From contig OZ025810.1 of assembly GCA_964019425.1 (NCBI GenBank), forward strand, positions 1,054,001-1,118,000: a stretch of 64,000 nt of DNA, written 5' to 3'. The position numbers and the translations under genes are program-made. Below are positions 9,894 through 21,789 of this stretch, in pieces. Source of the stretch: Flectonema sp. DT1601 (lineage: Eukaryota; Euglenozoa; Diplonemea; Diplonemida; Diplonemidae). How positions within the stretch are numbered: position 1 is the stretch's first letter; each line of letters begins with the position of its first letter. The notes below the pieces were generated by a model. It made no database searches. It had not been told where the DNA came from and was given only the letters and a program-made list of their open reading frames with translations.

Positions 9894-11702
9894 ATGACTC
9901 AATGTTCTAAGAAATGGATAACAGAAATTGAAACAGAAGTGTTTTCTTACGTTGGAGGGCAACACGAAGCAATGCTAGCAGCTGGAACACCCGTCTCTGT
10001 AGCGGATGTCGAAGGAGGTATGGCTGTAATTAGAGAACCGATTTTTGGAAAAATTGATTTTCGAACATGCAAAGAAGTGATTCTTAAAACCAATGACAAA
10101 GTGCTATCGAAATACGGAGATTCATGGCTTCCGTCGACAGTGATATCGAGGACTGGAGATATGTATTTAATAAGTTGGGATTCTGATTTGTCTCAATCAG
10201 AACTTCATTATAATGACATAAGACTACCTTCAATACCACAACCAGAACCACATTCATATCTCGCAAGTAGAGAAATTGAAATAATGAAATCACCTGAGAC
10301 CAACAGATCTCTCTGTACGGTTATTAAGAGTATTAAAAAAGGATCTCTCGTATCAGTCACTACTATCAGAAATGACACGTGGGCCAGAACCATTCATCCC
10401 ATCAGTGGTTGGGTCTTTATAGGAGGATTAAACAACGAAACACCTGCACTCTGTAAAATGGCAACAAAACAACCAAATCGACTTGATGAGCTCTTGCAAG
10501 ACGAACCAGAAATGGAAATCTGCATGGAAGTAGAATCTGAATCTGATAAAAAACACTCACAATCGGAATCGAACATGACGCCAAAATTAGGAATTTGGGA
10601 AACTACCGACATGGTAGATGATGTTACCCCGCTGTACGGTGCTTTCGATCAGGAAACTGAAACTACTTCAGCGAGTAATGACACTGTTGGTGTTGTTCCT
10701 GTTGTGAGACGGAAATCACGTTCTCGATCTGCATCAAAAAAAGACACTCAGCAGGAATATAAAAATGACAGGGCTTGGAGGGGACCCTCACCCTCACCAG
10801 ATAATAGATCGTATCCTCATCATGTTATCGTTGATACATCTGTGAATAAAAAAAGTAGTCCTAGACACTCACCTCGTAGAACAGATCAACTCCATGATGA
10901 TCACGCTCATATATTAAGAATTAGGGAAGCTAATAAACTTAGGCAACGACTACTTCAAGAGTACGAAGAACAGCAAGAATTGACATTCAAACCAACTGTT
11001 ACGAACTATCAAAATAGTACTTTTAGTACAAATGTTCCAGCATTCAAGAGACTGTATAAAGTACCAAAATATGAAAAGCCAGAGGATGAGCCTGATAAAG
11101 AATGCACATTTCGTCCAAACATAAATACAATCGACAACAGGTTGCTTCCTGACTCTGACCCAGTTGCTTTTCATGACAGGTTATATGAGAAGAAGAAGAG
11201 AGCTGAGAAACCTCTTGATAAAGAATGTACCTTCAAACCAAAGATAGGAGTCGGTCCCTCCCAATCTCGTGGTAAACGAAGTAAAATGTGGGATCGACTT
11301 GCTAGTGAGAACTTTCATCCGGAACCTGTTTATCCATTTAAACCAAATATTGGAAAAGATTCAAAAAAATTAAAATTTAAAGGAAATGTAGTCGACCGAC
11401 TCACAACTTGGAATCGCTACCAGAGGAGTTTGCTTTATGAACAAATACCTCAAACAGAGACTACTACTCCAACTAATAAATCAAAAGTTCAAAACGTCGA
11501 TCAATGGTGTAACTCACCAGGTGATGAATGGTCAGGTAGCGACGCCGAGTTCTACGACCCCGACAGTGATAGCTGTGAAGACAAAATCATCTCAACAGCT
11601 GTTGATCTTAAAGACTTCTCACCAGAACGGCTACATGACCCACATCATCATTTAAACTCGTTAAGTCTCTACGCTCTATGTACTGGTGCTGTTATGTTTT
11701 AG
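9894..11702 (+). CDS. Tudor-like/FxPxI-motif protein
   Basis: A 602-aa protein (MTQCSKKW...) starting one base after an acceptor-like AACTTTTAG; the frame stays open upstream only from a GTG. Residues ~60-115 (DKVLSKYGDSWLPSTVISRT) resemble a Tudor/agenet-like barrel, and an SH3-like stretch ending ISGWVFIGG follows. The middle is acidic and Ser/Arg-rich. The C-terminal half has four copies of a TFKPxx/FRPNI motif (ELTFKPTV, ECTFRPNI, ECTFKPKI, YPFKPNI). Such FxPxI repeats are widespread in flagellar and cytoskeletal proteins of protists. A cytoskeletal role is inference. The N-terminal fold is a weak call. Confidence 0.8.
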   Translation: MTQCSKKWITEIETEVFSYVGGQHEAMLAAGTPVSVADVEGGMAVIREPIFGKIDFRTCKEVILKTNDKVLSKYGDSWLPSTVISRTGDMYLISWDSDLSQSELHYNDIRLPSIPQPEPHSYLASREIEIMKSPETNRSLCTVIKSIKKGSLVSVTTIRNDTWARTIHPISGWVFIGGLNNETPALCKMATKQPNRLDELLQDEPEMEICMEVESESDKKHSQSESNMTPKLGIWETTDMVDDVTPLYGAFDQETETTSASNDTVGVVPVVRRKSRSRSASKKDTQQEYKNDRAWRGPSPSPDNRSYPHHVIVDTSVNKKSSPRHSPRRTDQLHDDHAHILRIREANKLRQRLLQEYEEQQELTFKPTVTNYQNSTFSTNVPAFKRLYKVPKYEKPEDEPDKECTFRPNINTIDNRLLPDSDPVAFHDRLYEKKKRAEKPLDKECTFKPKIGVGPSQSRGKRSKMWDRLASENFHPEPVYPFKPNIGKDSKKLKFKGNVVDRLTTWNRYQRSLLYEQIPQTETTTPTNKSKVQNVDQWCNSPGDEWSGSDAEFYDPDSDSCEDKIISTAVDLKDFSPERLHDPHHHLNSLSLYALCTGAVMF

Positions 11703-11999
11703 CTTAACCTGTAATTAATTATTGTATTCGACTACGGCTGTCCTGCCATACTCTGGTTGTGTATTCATACTTCGCTTCGATTATTTCTGTCTTGTAATTT
11801 CCCTTCGTTTTGTTTCTTTTGAATTATTAGTTTGGTAGAGTTTTTTTATTTACTGAGAATGGAAATAAGTTTTTTTTTTTTTTTTTTTTTTTTTTTACAG
11901 GTGTCGTTGTAATGAATACAAAAAAAGGAGGAGTACCGAAATAATAATAATCAGGTTGACTTGAATAAAGTTAATTTTAAAAAAAAGCCATCACACAAA
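11703..11999. other. Intergenic spacer with poly-T acceptor
   Basis: Contains an uninterrupted T run of about 28 nt ending ACAG at ~11900, 100 nt before the next ATG. This is the strongest-looking trans-splice acceptor in the window. Confidence 0.55.
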
Positions 12000-14607
12000 A
12001 TGGGTAAGAAATCAAAGAAGAACAAGCCAACAGAGGCTGGTAATGATGACCTTGACGCTCTGTTGGGTGCCTACAGATCAAAGGCAGACGAATCACATAA
12101 AATTGAAACTCAAGAGATCTCATGTGTCCCTCCGAGAGCTAACGCTGCTGTTGCTGCTGGTTCTGGTAAAGTTTGGTTTCATGGAGGTGAGTGTTTTAAA
12201 GGAGATGAAACAGAAAATTTTGGAGAACTTTATTTTTATGACACCGAGAAGGGAACTTTTAGCGAAGTAAAGATCGGCCAGTCCGCTAACACTCCTCGTG
12301 CTCGTTGTGGTCACCAAGGAGTTCATATTGGGAACGACTTCTACATCTACGGAGGAGAGTACACTTCAAAGAATGGGATTGATATCTTTCACATTGGTGA
12401 CCTTTGGAGACTAGACTGTGAGAAGTACCACTGGTCTGAGGTGTCTGCTACTGTCAAGGTTCCAACTCCCAGATCAGGTCATCGAATGGCTAAGATCTCT
12501 GAATCATCATTCGCGATATTCGGAGGATATCACGACACAGGTAGAGGAACACCAAAGAAGTTCAACGATGTTTTTATATTCACAACTGACGACAAGAATA
12601 ACGTCACTTCAATGATGCTGAAGACTACTGAAACACGTCCTAAACCCCGTTCTGGAGCCTGCTTTTCTCACAGTAATGGTATGCTCTGTTTGTATGGAGG
12701 ATCAGATGCTCAAGGGGCTCAACTATCTGACATGTGGGTACTCCCACTTCCAAAGGATGGATCAAAAGATTCCGTCTGGCAACAAGTGTCCTTCACAGCT
12801 AACGGACTCACTCCACGTGTTGGACTCTCAATGACTGTACTACCTGATTCAGATGATGCATTATTCTTTGGTGGTCTCTCAGAGATAAAGGACAAGAAGA
12901 CTAAAAAGAAGAAAGTAACCCAATACAACGACACCTGGTCATTTAGTATGAAGGACAGATCATTTTCTGAAATTCAAAACGTATCCGCAGCCTCGAAGAA
13001 GAAGAAGTCCGGCAGCACTCCAGGAGAGCGAATGTCAGCTGCTATAGTGTCCCCAGGTGATGGTACCCTATTCCTGTTTGGTGGTGTTTTGGAAGTCGCA
13101 AAGGGACAAAACACTCTCGGGGACTTTTGGAAAGGTCAGCTGGTAGAAAAATCTGGTGAAAAAGGTACGACTTTAATAATTTATGTTATTTCATTGTTTT
13201 TTTTTTATTGTTGACCAACAACAACAACAACAACAACAACAAAAACAACAAAAACAACAAAAACAACAAAAACAACAAAAACAACAAAAACAACAAAAAC
13301 AACAAAAACAACAAAAACAACAACAAACAGCTCTCCACTGGACTCCATTAACTGATGTAAAAGCTGTATTAGGATGTGACAGCAGCACAGATGAAGACTC
13401 AGAGAATGAATCCGAAGGTGTCGATGATGAACAAACAGATGATGAGCTTCCATTCGGATATGGAGTCGAAGAACCAATGAGAGTCTGCAGACGATTGCAG
13501 TCAACCACAAAAGGAGCTGTTGGTCAATTCAATGCCTGGCATTACTCGATGATGAACGACTCAGATCGGAATTCATTTTATCAGTCTGGACTTCAGTCAG
13601 CATTCTCTTCTCAGAAACAAACCAAATCCCCAGTCTCTGTATTTGATATTGGTTCAGGTGCTGGTTTACTGACTTTGATTTCTGCAAAACTCGGAGCTGA
13701 GGCTGTCACCGGATGTGAAATTCGTTCTGAACTTTGCGATCTCGCAAACAACTTAATTGATGTTAACGACTTCGATAAGTCGAAGGTTTGATTTGTTATT
13801 TTATTTCGTTAAGCCTTTCTATATTTGCGAAGATTCCCCGCTTGTATCGAATAAGATCTGATTAAGTTTAGTTTCTAAGATAAGTAAATAAAAACACAAC
13901 AGGTATCTGTAAAGAACAAACTTTCAACAAAAATCACTGATAGCGACTTCGCAATTTCCCCAACAGTGATCGTTCACGAGTTGTTTGGAGCTCTTCTCTT
14001 AGGAGAGAGGAGTTTGAAGTTTGTAGCTGATGCGAGAAAGAAATTTCCAATTCAGGAAGTAGTACCTGCCAGAGGAGTTCAATATGCAACTCTTATTTAC
14101 AGCGAAGAACTTGAACAGATAACAGGAATCAGTAACGAGGAAGGTGACAGATTAGGACTTCAATTAAATCAATGTGACTCCCTCAAAGATACTTGCTCAT
14201 TGTTCTTTACTAAGAGTATGGGTATCAACATGGGAACAGTACAACATAAACAACTTTCAGAAAGAGTTCCTATTTGTGATGTAAATTACTTAAAAGATAC
14301 TCCAGAATCAGTCCCTTTGGAAAGTATCATCCCTTTGAAGATTAGAGAAGCAGGGAAAGTAACAGCAGTACTCCTCACATGGGAAGCGTTTAATAGAAAT
14401 GATGAGAAATATTTATCAACAGAACCCGGTATTGGAGGTCAGCAACGAGCAGCAGCTTGGGGACAGGCTTATCAACTCGTGGAAGCAATTTCTGTTGATG
14501 GAAACCTTCCAAAAGCGGTTGTGGTTGATCCTGAGAAACCTGCTTCTCTTTGTGTTCGTTTTTCACCTGATTTGGCGACACTTCAGTGCGAAGTTATTGA
14601 GGAATAG
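12000..14607 (+). CDS. KLHDC4-like kelch protein fused to PRMT
   Basis: Three exons join in frame: 12000-13164, 13331-13785, 13903-14607 (774 aa). Residues 1-388 are a KLHDC4-type kelch propeller: basic start MGKKSKKNK, then blades with IYGGE, IFGGYHD, LYGGSD, FFGGLS and LFGG. An acidic linker (DSSTDEDSENESE) follows. From ~470 comes a protein arginine methyltransferase: motif I VFDIGSGAGLLTL (~492-504), an acidic residue in VHELFGALLLGE (E566) and a post-domain close to PRMT7/PRMT9. Intron 1 (166 nt) is phase 1, intron 2 (117 nt) phase 0; both are GT..ACAG. If intron 1's AG were instead a trans-splice acceptor, these would be two genes. The exact phase match favours fusion. Confidence 0.78.
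13204..13330 (+). repeat. CAA/CAAAAA microsatellite inside intron 1
   Basis: (CAA)n then about ten AAAAACAAC-type units fill the 3' two-thirds of the kelch/PRMT intron 1 up to its acceptor. Read as protein it gives poly-Q/QK on + and poly-C/F on -. Neither is likely translated. Confidence 0.85.
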
Positions 14608-14827
14608 TGATGACAATGTTATAACTGTTTATATCATCATTTCAATTATAACAAAACCCATTTTGGGTTTGCGAACCGATACTCTTCTCAATACGCTACG
14701 TTTAGTATTTTATTTACGATTAAATAATCATTTTTTCAAAATCATTTTAAAGCGGCCGGACAAGAGCTTTAGTTTTGTGAGAAACCTTCTTTATGATATA
14801 TTTCTCTAAAATAGACAACACGATAAG

Positions 14828-15484
14828 ATGTCACTAAGAGATAAATTATGTGATCTGTTTGCTGATGGAACAGAATTAGTTCTGATGAGACACGGAAATA
14901 CAAATAAAAGAATTGAAGATTCCGAGAAGAGTCGAACTGAAATTGACTTTGCGAGGACGCTGTCAAGTACTGGAAAGGATCAATCGGGTAGTGCTCACGA
15001 TGGGTATTTTAAGAAGTTACCGAAAGTAAAAAGAATTTTTTCATCACCTCCATCGAGAACAATGAACACCGCGAGTATCATAACTGGCCTTCCTAATGAT
15101 TGTATTGAGATATTACAGTCTGGATACCCTGACTCCCCACTCCACGATGTCAAGGCATCCGAAGACGCCTTTGATAAGTTAGGTTACGGCTCCATAAACC
15201 AATTCTTCTCCGAATCTCCTGAAGTTGAAAAGTCACTTAGAAAATACGCTGAAACAGTACTGACGGATATGTTAAATAGTTTTTCAATAATTCCAAAAAC
15301 ACCTTTGGAAGGAACTGCCATCTACTTCTGCGGTCACGCGATGTACACCAACACGATGGCTCTCGTTGTTGCTGAGGCTTTACAATACAGTGATGACGAT
15401 ATTTCAAAAATAAGATCGACTGTGTTGTCGGAAGCTACTTCTTTTTATTTAACAAAAGAGGGATATTCTTATCACTGTCCCTGA
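14828..15484 (+). CDS. Histidine phosphatase superfamily protein
   Basis: A 218-aa single-exon protein starting 13 nt after a TAAAATAG acceptor-like site. It carries the branch-1 histidine phosphatase signature LMRHGNT, with catalytic R21-H22-G23, a RIFSSPPSRTMNTA segment matching the S-P-x-x-R-T helix, and the second histidine in FCGHAMY (H170). Its length fits small phosphoglycerate-mutase-like phosphatases. The family ranges from metabolic mutases to phosphoprotein phosphatases, so the substrate is open. All expected catalytic residues are present. Confidence 0.88.
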   Translation: MSLRDKLCDLFADGTELVLMRHGNTNKRIEDSEKSRTEIDFARTLSSTGKDQSGSAHDGYFKKLPKVKRIFSSPPSRTMNTASIITGLPNDCIEILQSGYPDSPLHDVKASEDAFDKLGYGSINQFFSESPEVEKSLRKYAETVLTDMLNSFSIIPKTPLEGTAIYFCGHAMYTNTMALVVAEALQYSDDDISKIRSTVLSEATSFYLTKEGYSYHCP

Positions 15485-15709
15485 TGGGACTGTTTAAAAA
15501 AAAAAGTTTACGACAACTGAAGACCGTAATATCTACACCCCTTGATGAACGAGTATAATTACCTTTGCGATGTTGCTGCTACTGAATGAAACCTAACCTT
15601 TATTACTTCATCTTTTTTTGAGTATTTTAATATGTTTTTTAATAACTTATATCTCTATTTTTATTTACAAAAAAAAAGAATAATAAAAAAAAAAACCGAC
15701 ATGTAAAAA

Positions 15710-16186
15710 ATGGGAGGTTGCAGCTCCAGCAACAAGGAATCTCAGTCAGATGAAATATCAGCATTACACTCAAAGGGTAAACATCTTTGTATGTCTGGTG
15801 ACGTTACAAGAGGTAGACGAATGCTAGAAGAAGCCTATCGCAGAGTCCTTCGAGAAGGAAATGATCGAAAGCTTCTAGTGACATGTTGTCAAGACTTGGG
15901 ATACATTATGAGGTACATTGGAGAGCATCAGAGAGCTGTTCAGTTGTACAAAGAAGCCGCAACGATATTAGAAATGACTGATCCGAACAGCTCCAGATTA
16001 GCTGAATGCTATCATTTTATTGCAGTAAATCTATCTATTGAAACTAGAAATGGTCCGATTGATGTTCAGCGAGCTCTCTGGTATGAAGAACGCGCTATTC
16101 GAATGCATCAACTGACTCAAACAAGAGATCCGATAGCATTGAATGAATCGTTAGCTAGTCTTGATTTGATTAAAAGACTTTTATAG
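15710..16186 (+). CDS. Acylated TPR-like protein
   Basis: A 158-aa protein. The N-terminus MGGCSSSNKES has Gly2 for N-myristoylation, Cys4 for palmitoylation and Ser6, so membrane anchoring is likely. The rest is alpha-helical with tetratricopeptide-like pairs: SKGKHLCMSGDVTRGRRMLE, LGYIMRYIGEHQRAVQLYKE and ECYHFIAVNLSIE. No orthologue is recognised. It is one of three MG-C proteins in the window (with 29125 and 33608). Confidence 0.75.
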   Translation: MGGCSSSNKESQSDEISALHSKGKHLCMSGDVTRGRRMLEEAYRRVLREGNDRKLLVTCCQDLGYIMRYIGEHQRAVQLYKEAATILEMTDPNSSRLAECYHFIAVNLSIETRNGPIDVQRALWYEERAIRMHQLTQTRDPIALNESLASLDLIKRLL

Positions 16187-16278
16187 ATATTTGTACGTCC
16201 ATTCAAACTTGTTTTGTTTTTTATGATCTCATCTTTCTTATCATTTCTGACAGTAATTAAAAACAACAACAACAAACT

Positions 16279-17064
16279 ATGGCACCACTCGTAGAGATTT
16301 CAGATGTCAGTGAAGTAGATTGGAATACACAAATTGTCGTAACGACGAAAGACAATAAAAAGGTTTGTATTTATTAAAAAAAAAACAACCACAACAAAAC
16401 TATACATCAAACAAAAACAACAATAACAAAACAGTTTTCCCTTCCAAGAGACTCAATTAAGATGGTAAAGCTAGTCCAAGATTTATTAACAGACTCTGAA
16501 GAAGGTCAAGAAGTTGATATCCCACTACCAGAAGTTGACAGCGAAACAATCCATTGCGTTTGGAGCTATCTTGATAATTATAAAACAACAGAACCAGAGA
16601 AACTTGAGAAACCTTTAAAGGTATTGGTTCACTAATATTATTGTCATCGGTCTCTCACTTTATTTATTTATTTATAATAACAAAATCTAACAGGATGAGC
16701 TTAAGAATCTCGTACCTGACTCTGATTGGACATACATCACTACAGTTCTTCTTGAAGATGGTGATGAAAAGAAGGTATTTATTATTGTTATTAGTCGTTG
16801 TGTGAAAGGGGATGGGGGAATTAAAAAAAAAAAATAAAATAAAATAAATAACAGCATGAAAAACTGTTTCACACTTTGAAAGGAGCGAATTTTATGAATA
16901 TCGAGCCTCTTCGTGACCTTTGCTGTGCTGCAATTGCGAATATGTTGAGAGGGAAAAATGAAGAAGACATTCTTAACTTATTTGGGATTACTGAAAGCTT
17001 CACTGCAGAGGAAGAGGAGAAACTTTATCAAGAATACGAATGGTTGAGAGAAAAGAAAGATTAA
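16279..17064 (+). CDS. SKP1: SKP1 family protein
   Basis: Four exons: 16279-16362, 16435-16620, 16694-16774 and 16855-17064, all joined in phase 0 (186 aa). The N-terminus has the BTB/POZ-like SKP1 fold (VVTTKDNKKFSLPRD, then IPLPEVDSETIHCVWSYL). The C-terminus has the F-box-binding SKP1 dimerisation helices (ANFMNIEPLRDLCCAAIANM, GKNEEDILNLFGI, FTAEEEEKLYQEYEWLRE), close to the canonical sequence ending EEE..W. It acts as the adaptor of SCF ubiquitin ligases. The three introns are 72, 73 and 80 nt, begin GTTTG/GTATT and end AACAG. The middle of the protein (YKTTEPEKLEKPL) is shorter than in animals. Confidence 0.93.
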
Positions 17065-17624
17065 AAAAGCAACCTTTTCACATACACAAAACTTAAATAT
17101 CTAACAAAAGTAACCAAATAAGAACCGGGGGTTCAACTTACTGGAAAGGGAAAACGTATTTTTAATTAAATTTTTTTATTTTTTATTATTTTTTTATAGA
17201 TTTTATTTTTTTTTTTAATATAATATTATTTTTTTTATTTTTTTTATTAAAATCGTTTTTCCGATAAAAAGGTTTGTTTATTACTTCCTGGGATTCCTAA
17301 CCTGAAGGTGCTTTTCAGACGATAAGTTTTCTCTGCTAATACTGTTGGAGGGGTCAATCTATGTATTTCTTTTCAGCAGGCACTTCTTCTAACCCGTGGC
17401 CTCTAATCTGGTGCACCAACGACTTGTTTGTGCATTAAAGTATTCTGACTGCCTTACTTCGTATGGTACATTTAAAAAAAAAAAAAAAAAACTTTTTTTT
17501 TTACTGTCCTTTTTGTGGTTGTACTTGACCAGAGTTTAAGAATTATAAAAATCTTTCTGAAGAGTACTTTGTGTTCATTAAAATTTATTAACAACAGACA
17601 AGTGAACTATGAATAAATGTTAAT
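17065..17624. other. AT-rich intergenic region
   Basis: Long T and A runs, no ORF. A candidate acceptor AACAACAG at ~17597 precedes the next gene. Confidence 0.5.
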
Positions 17625-20548
17625 ATGAGAATAAGAGAAGTATCAGGTAACAGAGCTGTGGTTGTCTTATCAAAAAGAGATCGAGTCTTTGAATCACAAG
17701 TAGTACCAAATGCACCTCCGTCAACACCAATAATGAGACCAGCAGTGAATGAGATTGTGAATCCGGTTGTGGTATTGAGTCAGCCATCGTCAAGTTCATC
17801 ATCTCTTCAGATTCCAACAAATAAAGAATCGACTGAAACAGTTAGAGCAGCAAGAGTATCACATCGAGAGTCTGAAAGGAAAAGATTATCTTCTGCTTTA
17901 CCACCGAAGTATATTCGATCTCGAAGTGCGAACAGCAACACCAGCGCAGGAAACACAAAAAACAACAACAGTACTGTAGCATTCGACAGTATTCAACACG
18001 CTATACTAAAAGAAACTCGTCAAACCCGAACAGCTTTAGGAACACTCCAAGAGCAGTACAGTCAAGTAAATGAAGACATACGTAAGATGCAACAAGTAAA
18101 CGTTCCAGGGAAGTGGTTGATGCAGAATATGAGTCCTCGACTCAGTCCGAAGGCTCCAAAAGGACGTGAGAGTCCCGAAAGTTTAAATATCGACAGCGAT
18201 AGCGACTCTGAAGAAGAAAGCGCTGCATCAGCTGACGCATCCTGGGCCGCAAGCATCTTAAAGAAGAGATCTCATGGGATACAGAGATCAAGGAAAGTGA
18301 AAACCTTAACTAAACCAACTGAGAATGGATTTGAAGCCATGCTAAGAGATCACCAGGGACAACAAAAAGATTTAATCATCGCTCTCTTTAGTAAACAACA
18401 ACAAAGAGTTAAGAGATATTTAAAAGAACAAGAAACCAGTTTAACTAAACAACAAATGGAACATTTACAAAGAGAACTCAGACAGCAGGAAGTACAATAC
18501 GAACATCAAAAAGAAATGATGCTCCGACTCATGGAAGTGAGAGGAATGCCACAAAACGATCTCTCTCATGAATCCTATTCCCCTGTAGTCAACAGGTCTA
18601 ACAAACAAACTGAGTTGGAATTAAAAAGACTTCGACAACAAAACACTTCCCTCCTTCAAGAAAACGCATCCCTGTCTTCAGCTGTTGAAGATTTGCAAAA
18701 TAATTATAACACAGCTGACGGAGAAGCAAAACGCCTCAGAGATAAATATGATATAACAATAGAAGAGAATAAAGTTCTATCTCGAGCATTGGAAGACGCT
18801 CACAGCGGAGCTTCAATAGATCGAAGAGCGGAAAAGAGATATCAAGATGAGATAAGGAGCTTGAAGAATAAATGTAATTCACTTACCGATGACAATATAT
18901 CACTTCAATCTGATATTGATAACATAACAACACAATCATCAATGTTACAAAGACGATTAGAGAAGTGTGAGAATTTCCATAAGGAAGAAGTACGTCAGCT
19001 ATCAGAAGATAACAACGAAGTCAAGAAGGACAATAGCGTCCTCCAAGAAGTCATTTCAGAATTAAAAAACGCTCGCGACTCTTCTGTTGACATCGCCAGC
19101 CTCGAACGACGACACTCAGAAGAATTAAAAAGACTTCGAGAACGGATCACCGAACTGACAGATCACAACGACAACCTGGAATTGGACATCAAACAGACTC
19201 GCAAAGACGTGACTAAAGCAAAAGCGAGAGAGGAATCAGCAGCGCAAGAAGCAGTACAGTTTAAAGGAGCTTTAGACATCACAAAAACACAAGTAGTTGA
19301 AGCCAATCGAATGAAGGAACGTTTTGAAGCAACAGAAGCAGAACTCTCAGAGCTACAAGACAAGTTATCGATGGCAACTATGAAGTTAACGAGATCTGAA
19401 AAGTCTGCGAGACATGCAGCAGTTCAAATTGAAGCTCTCACAGACCAGACTGAAGAATTAACAAACAGTTTGACTGCATCAAATAATCAATTGGAAGAAA
19501 TTAAAAAGAGAAGCAGCGATGAAGTAAAACATTACAAATCGAAGCTCGCAGAGTTTTCAGAAGATCGACAAAAAGCTCTTAATGAAGCAGAGGAACAGAC
19601 TCAGAAGCTGACTCTTCAAAACATGAAAGCTGTTCATAACCAGGACCTTCAAAATCAAGAGCGTGAAGGAAAGATAGCGATGATTCGAAAGGAAGCTGAT
19701 GCAGAAGTCAAGCGGCTTAAGAGAGAAGTCGCTTCTTCTGAGGAAGAAAATCGAACACATCGCATGATAATACAAGATCTTAAACAACAATATCGAAGAC
19801 TGCAGCTCTCTACTTCAGAAAAGGAGCAGCAAAATCAAAACCACATCGACGAGTTAAAGAGAGCTCGCGATGAGGCTTTCGATCAGCTTCGTATTCTCGA
19901 AAGCAGTCAAAACCTTCCAACACCAGCAGCCGTTACAACAGCTGTTGAAAGTTCACCTTCAGTGTCTGAACCTCTAACAACAATACCAGCCTTGGGAAGA
20001 CTTGCTTCCGCTAAAACAGTTAGTGAGCAGCAGAAACTCCGACCTCAGCAACAGCAGCCTCAGAAATCTGCATCAGCCACGTGGACTCGAACTGACGGGA
20101 ATGTTTTTGTTTATACCGGCGGGGGGGAGTCAGCATCATTCGTCAGTTCCTTCAACGATCCCAAAAACGCCCGTCGCGTGTCTTCGTACAGCAGCAGAGC
20201 AAGTGAAGAACAGCAAGACGATATGCACTTACTTAGCATGGCAAAGAAGAAAAGAGAAGAGAGACGATCGGTATGTGTTTTCTACTATTTCTGATGCGAA
20301 CAAAGATGTGCAAATAGAAACCAATCCACAACAGAGTAGTAGTTCACATTCCAGTCAACTTCAGCAACAACAACCATTGCTGACGTTACCTCAGATGAGG
20401 AGTTTTGGTATGTCTTCGTGTTCTCATTAATAACTATTCTGATTATCATCAGAAGTGGTGGTTCTATTCAAATCAAACAGCTGAAGTATTCTCTGAGGGA
20501 TCGACAACAACCAGTCAAGGTGGTGGTACCCCCACTGCATTCGTCTGA
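17625..20548 (+). CDS. Long coiled-coil protein
   Basis: Three exons: 17625-20270, 20335-20407, 20481-20548 (928 aa). The N-terminal 200 residues are Ser/Pro-rich and disordered. Residues ~230-780 are an almost unbroken coiled coil rich in E, K, R, Q and L. The C-terminus is Q-rich, and the last exons read ...LPQMRSFAEVFSEGSTTTSQ and end GGGTPTAFV. The introns (64 and 73 nt, GTATGT..AACAG) were placed by phase; without them each reading frame ends in a short nonsense tail. It is probably a centrosomal, basal-body or cytoskeletal scaffold. No family-specific motif was seen. Confidence 0.8.
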
Positions 20549-20718
20549 CCGTACGAATAGTTAAATAGTTTTTAGATAGTTAAACATGTTCCTGTATTTA
20601 TAATCTAGCTTTCCATAGAGTCTTTATAATTAATAATTGAAAGGGGAAATAGATTACCTTCTTTTGGTTTTTGTTAAAAGTATTATTTTTTTTCAGATTT
20701 TATTTTTAGAAAAAAAAA

Positions 20719-21420
20719 ATGGAAGACGCGTATCGAACATTTGAACGTGGAACCCCAGCAGGTAATTTATTATATAAATTATACAACAAGAAGACTGTTG
20801 AAAGTACCCTAGACAGGGAATTGTTATCCCGATTGCAGGCTCAGAGAAGGATTAGAGAAGCAAAAGAACAACCAAAAATCAAACCAACTCCAAAGTCAAA
20901 GGCGCATGTTAATGTTCCGAGACCATCATACCGAAGGAGTGATGGAGAACTGGATACTTACAGAAGAATGGGACCCTTGAGAGGAGGTAAAAAAGGTGTT
21001 GTCGTTATGCAACAGGAACTCAAATTACGTCAGGCAGAACTCGAAGTCGAACGTCCTCCTGCGCGCAAGCTCATCGGAGATAAGGAAAAGGAGCGTTTTG
21101 CGATTAAACAGAGCGGATTGGAGCTTCCTTCTGCTGATTGTCTTCCTCCAATTGCTGCTCCGAGAGTTGTGAGACCTTCTAAAAGTGATAAGAGACGAAA
21201 AGCAATTAAAAAATTAGAATCTGAATTCGATTCTCTCAACTTAGAATTGGAACAAAATCAAACAATTCTCCAGCAGATGACTTTAAAACCAGCCAGAAGT
21301 CGCAAACAGGAAGCAGGCCTTCGATCAACAGTCGCTGATATCACAACTCACATGAGAAGAATAGATGAATTAATTAAAGAAGAAGAAGCCATCTTACGAT
21401 TCGATGAGGTGGGTGGGTAA
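20719..21420 (+). CDS. Hypothetical basic coiled-coil protein
   Basis: A 233-aa protein starting MEDAYRTFERGTPAGNLL. It is basic overall. A helical segment at ~95-125 and a C-terminal coiled coil from ~155 (KKLESEFDSLNLELEQNQTI, then DITTHMRRIDELIKEEEAIL) are evident. No family is recognised. It ends FDEVGG; the GTGGGT there could be a donor, so a short extra exon is possible. Confidence 0.7.
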   Translation: MEDAYRTFERGTPAGNLLYKLYNKKTVESTLDRELLSRLQAQRRIREAKEQPKIKPTPKSKAHVNVPRPSYRRSDGELDTYRRMGPLRGGKKGVVVMQQELKLRQAELEVERPPARKLIGDKEKERFAIKQSGLELPSADCLPPIAAPRVVRPSKSDKRRKAIKKLESEFDSLNLELEQNQTILQQMTLKPARSRKQEAGLRSTVADITTHMRRIDELIKEEEAILRFDEVGG

Positions 21421-21789
21421 TCTGAATAAGAATATATCGACCTCACCTTATCGCTTTTTTATTATGTTTTGTTTTGTTTTTATTGTTTAGTTGAAATTAT
21501 TACTTGCCCTCAAAAACATGAATTAGTTCCTCTGCCCACTTATTGCTTTCTACGACATGAATAATGTTTTTTTGATAAGAAATGATGAGACAAGCTTTTT
21601 TTTTTTTTTTTTTTGTTTATCTCTTCCTCCGTCATGTGTTATTTCATTTTTTAGTAAGCATCTGTATTGAACACATCTGTGACCTGAATGTACAACTTCA
21701 AGGTTACGTAGATATTTCCTAAAAATACCTTCTGTTGATTCTTTACATTCAACTAGTTCTTTTCCCTTCTCAGTTGGAGTAACTTTGTA
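21421..21789. other. Intergenic spacer
   Basis: T runs, no ORF on +. The 86-aa ORF on - is low-complexity and unsupported. Confidence 0.45.

Noticed and set aside
13191-13510. - strand ORFs with CCFCC or VVFVV repeats
   Set aside because: Antisense of the CAA-rich intron microsatellite and the neighbouring exon.
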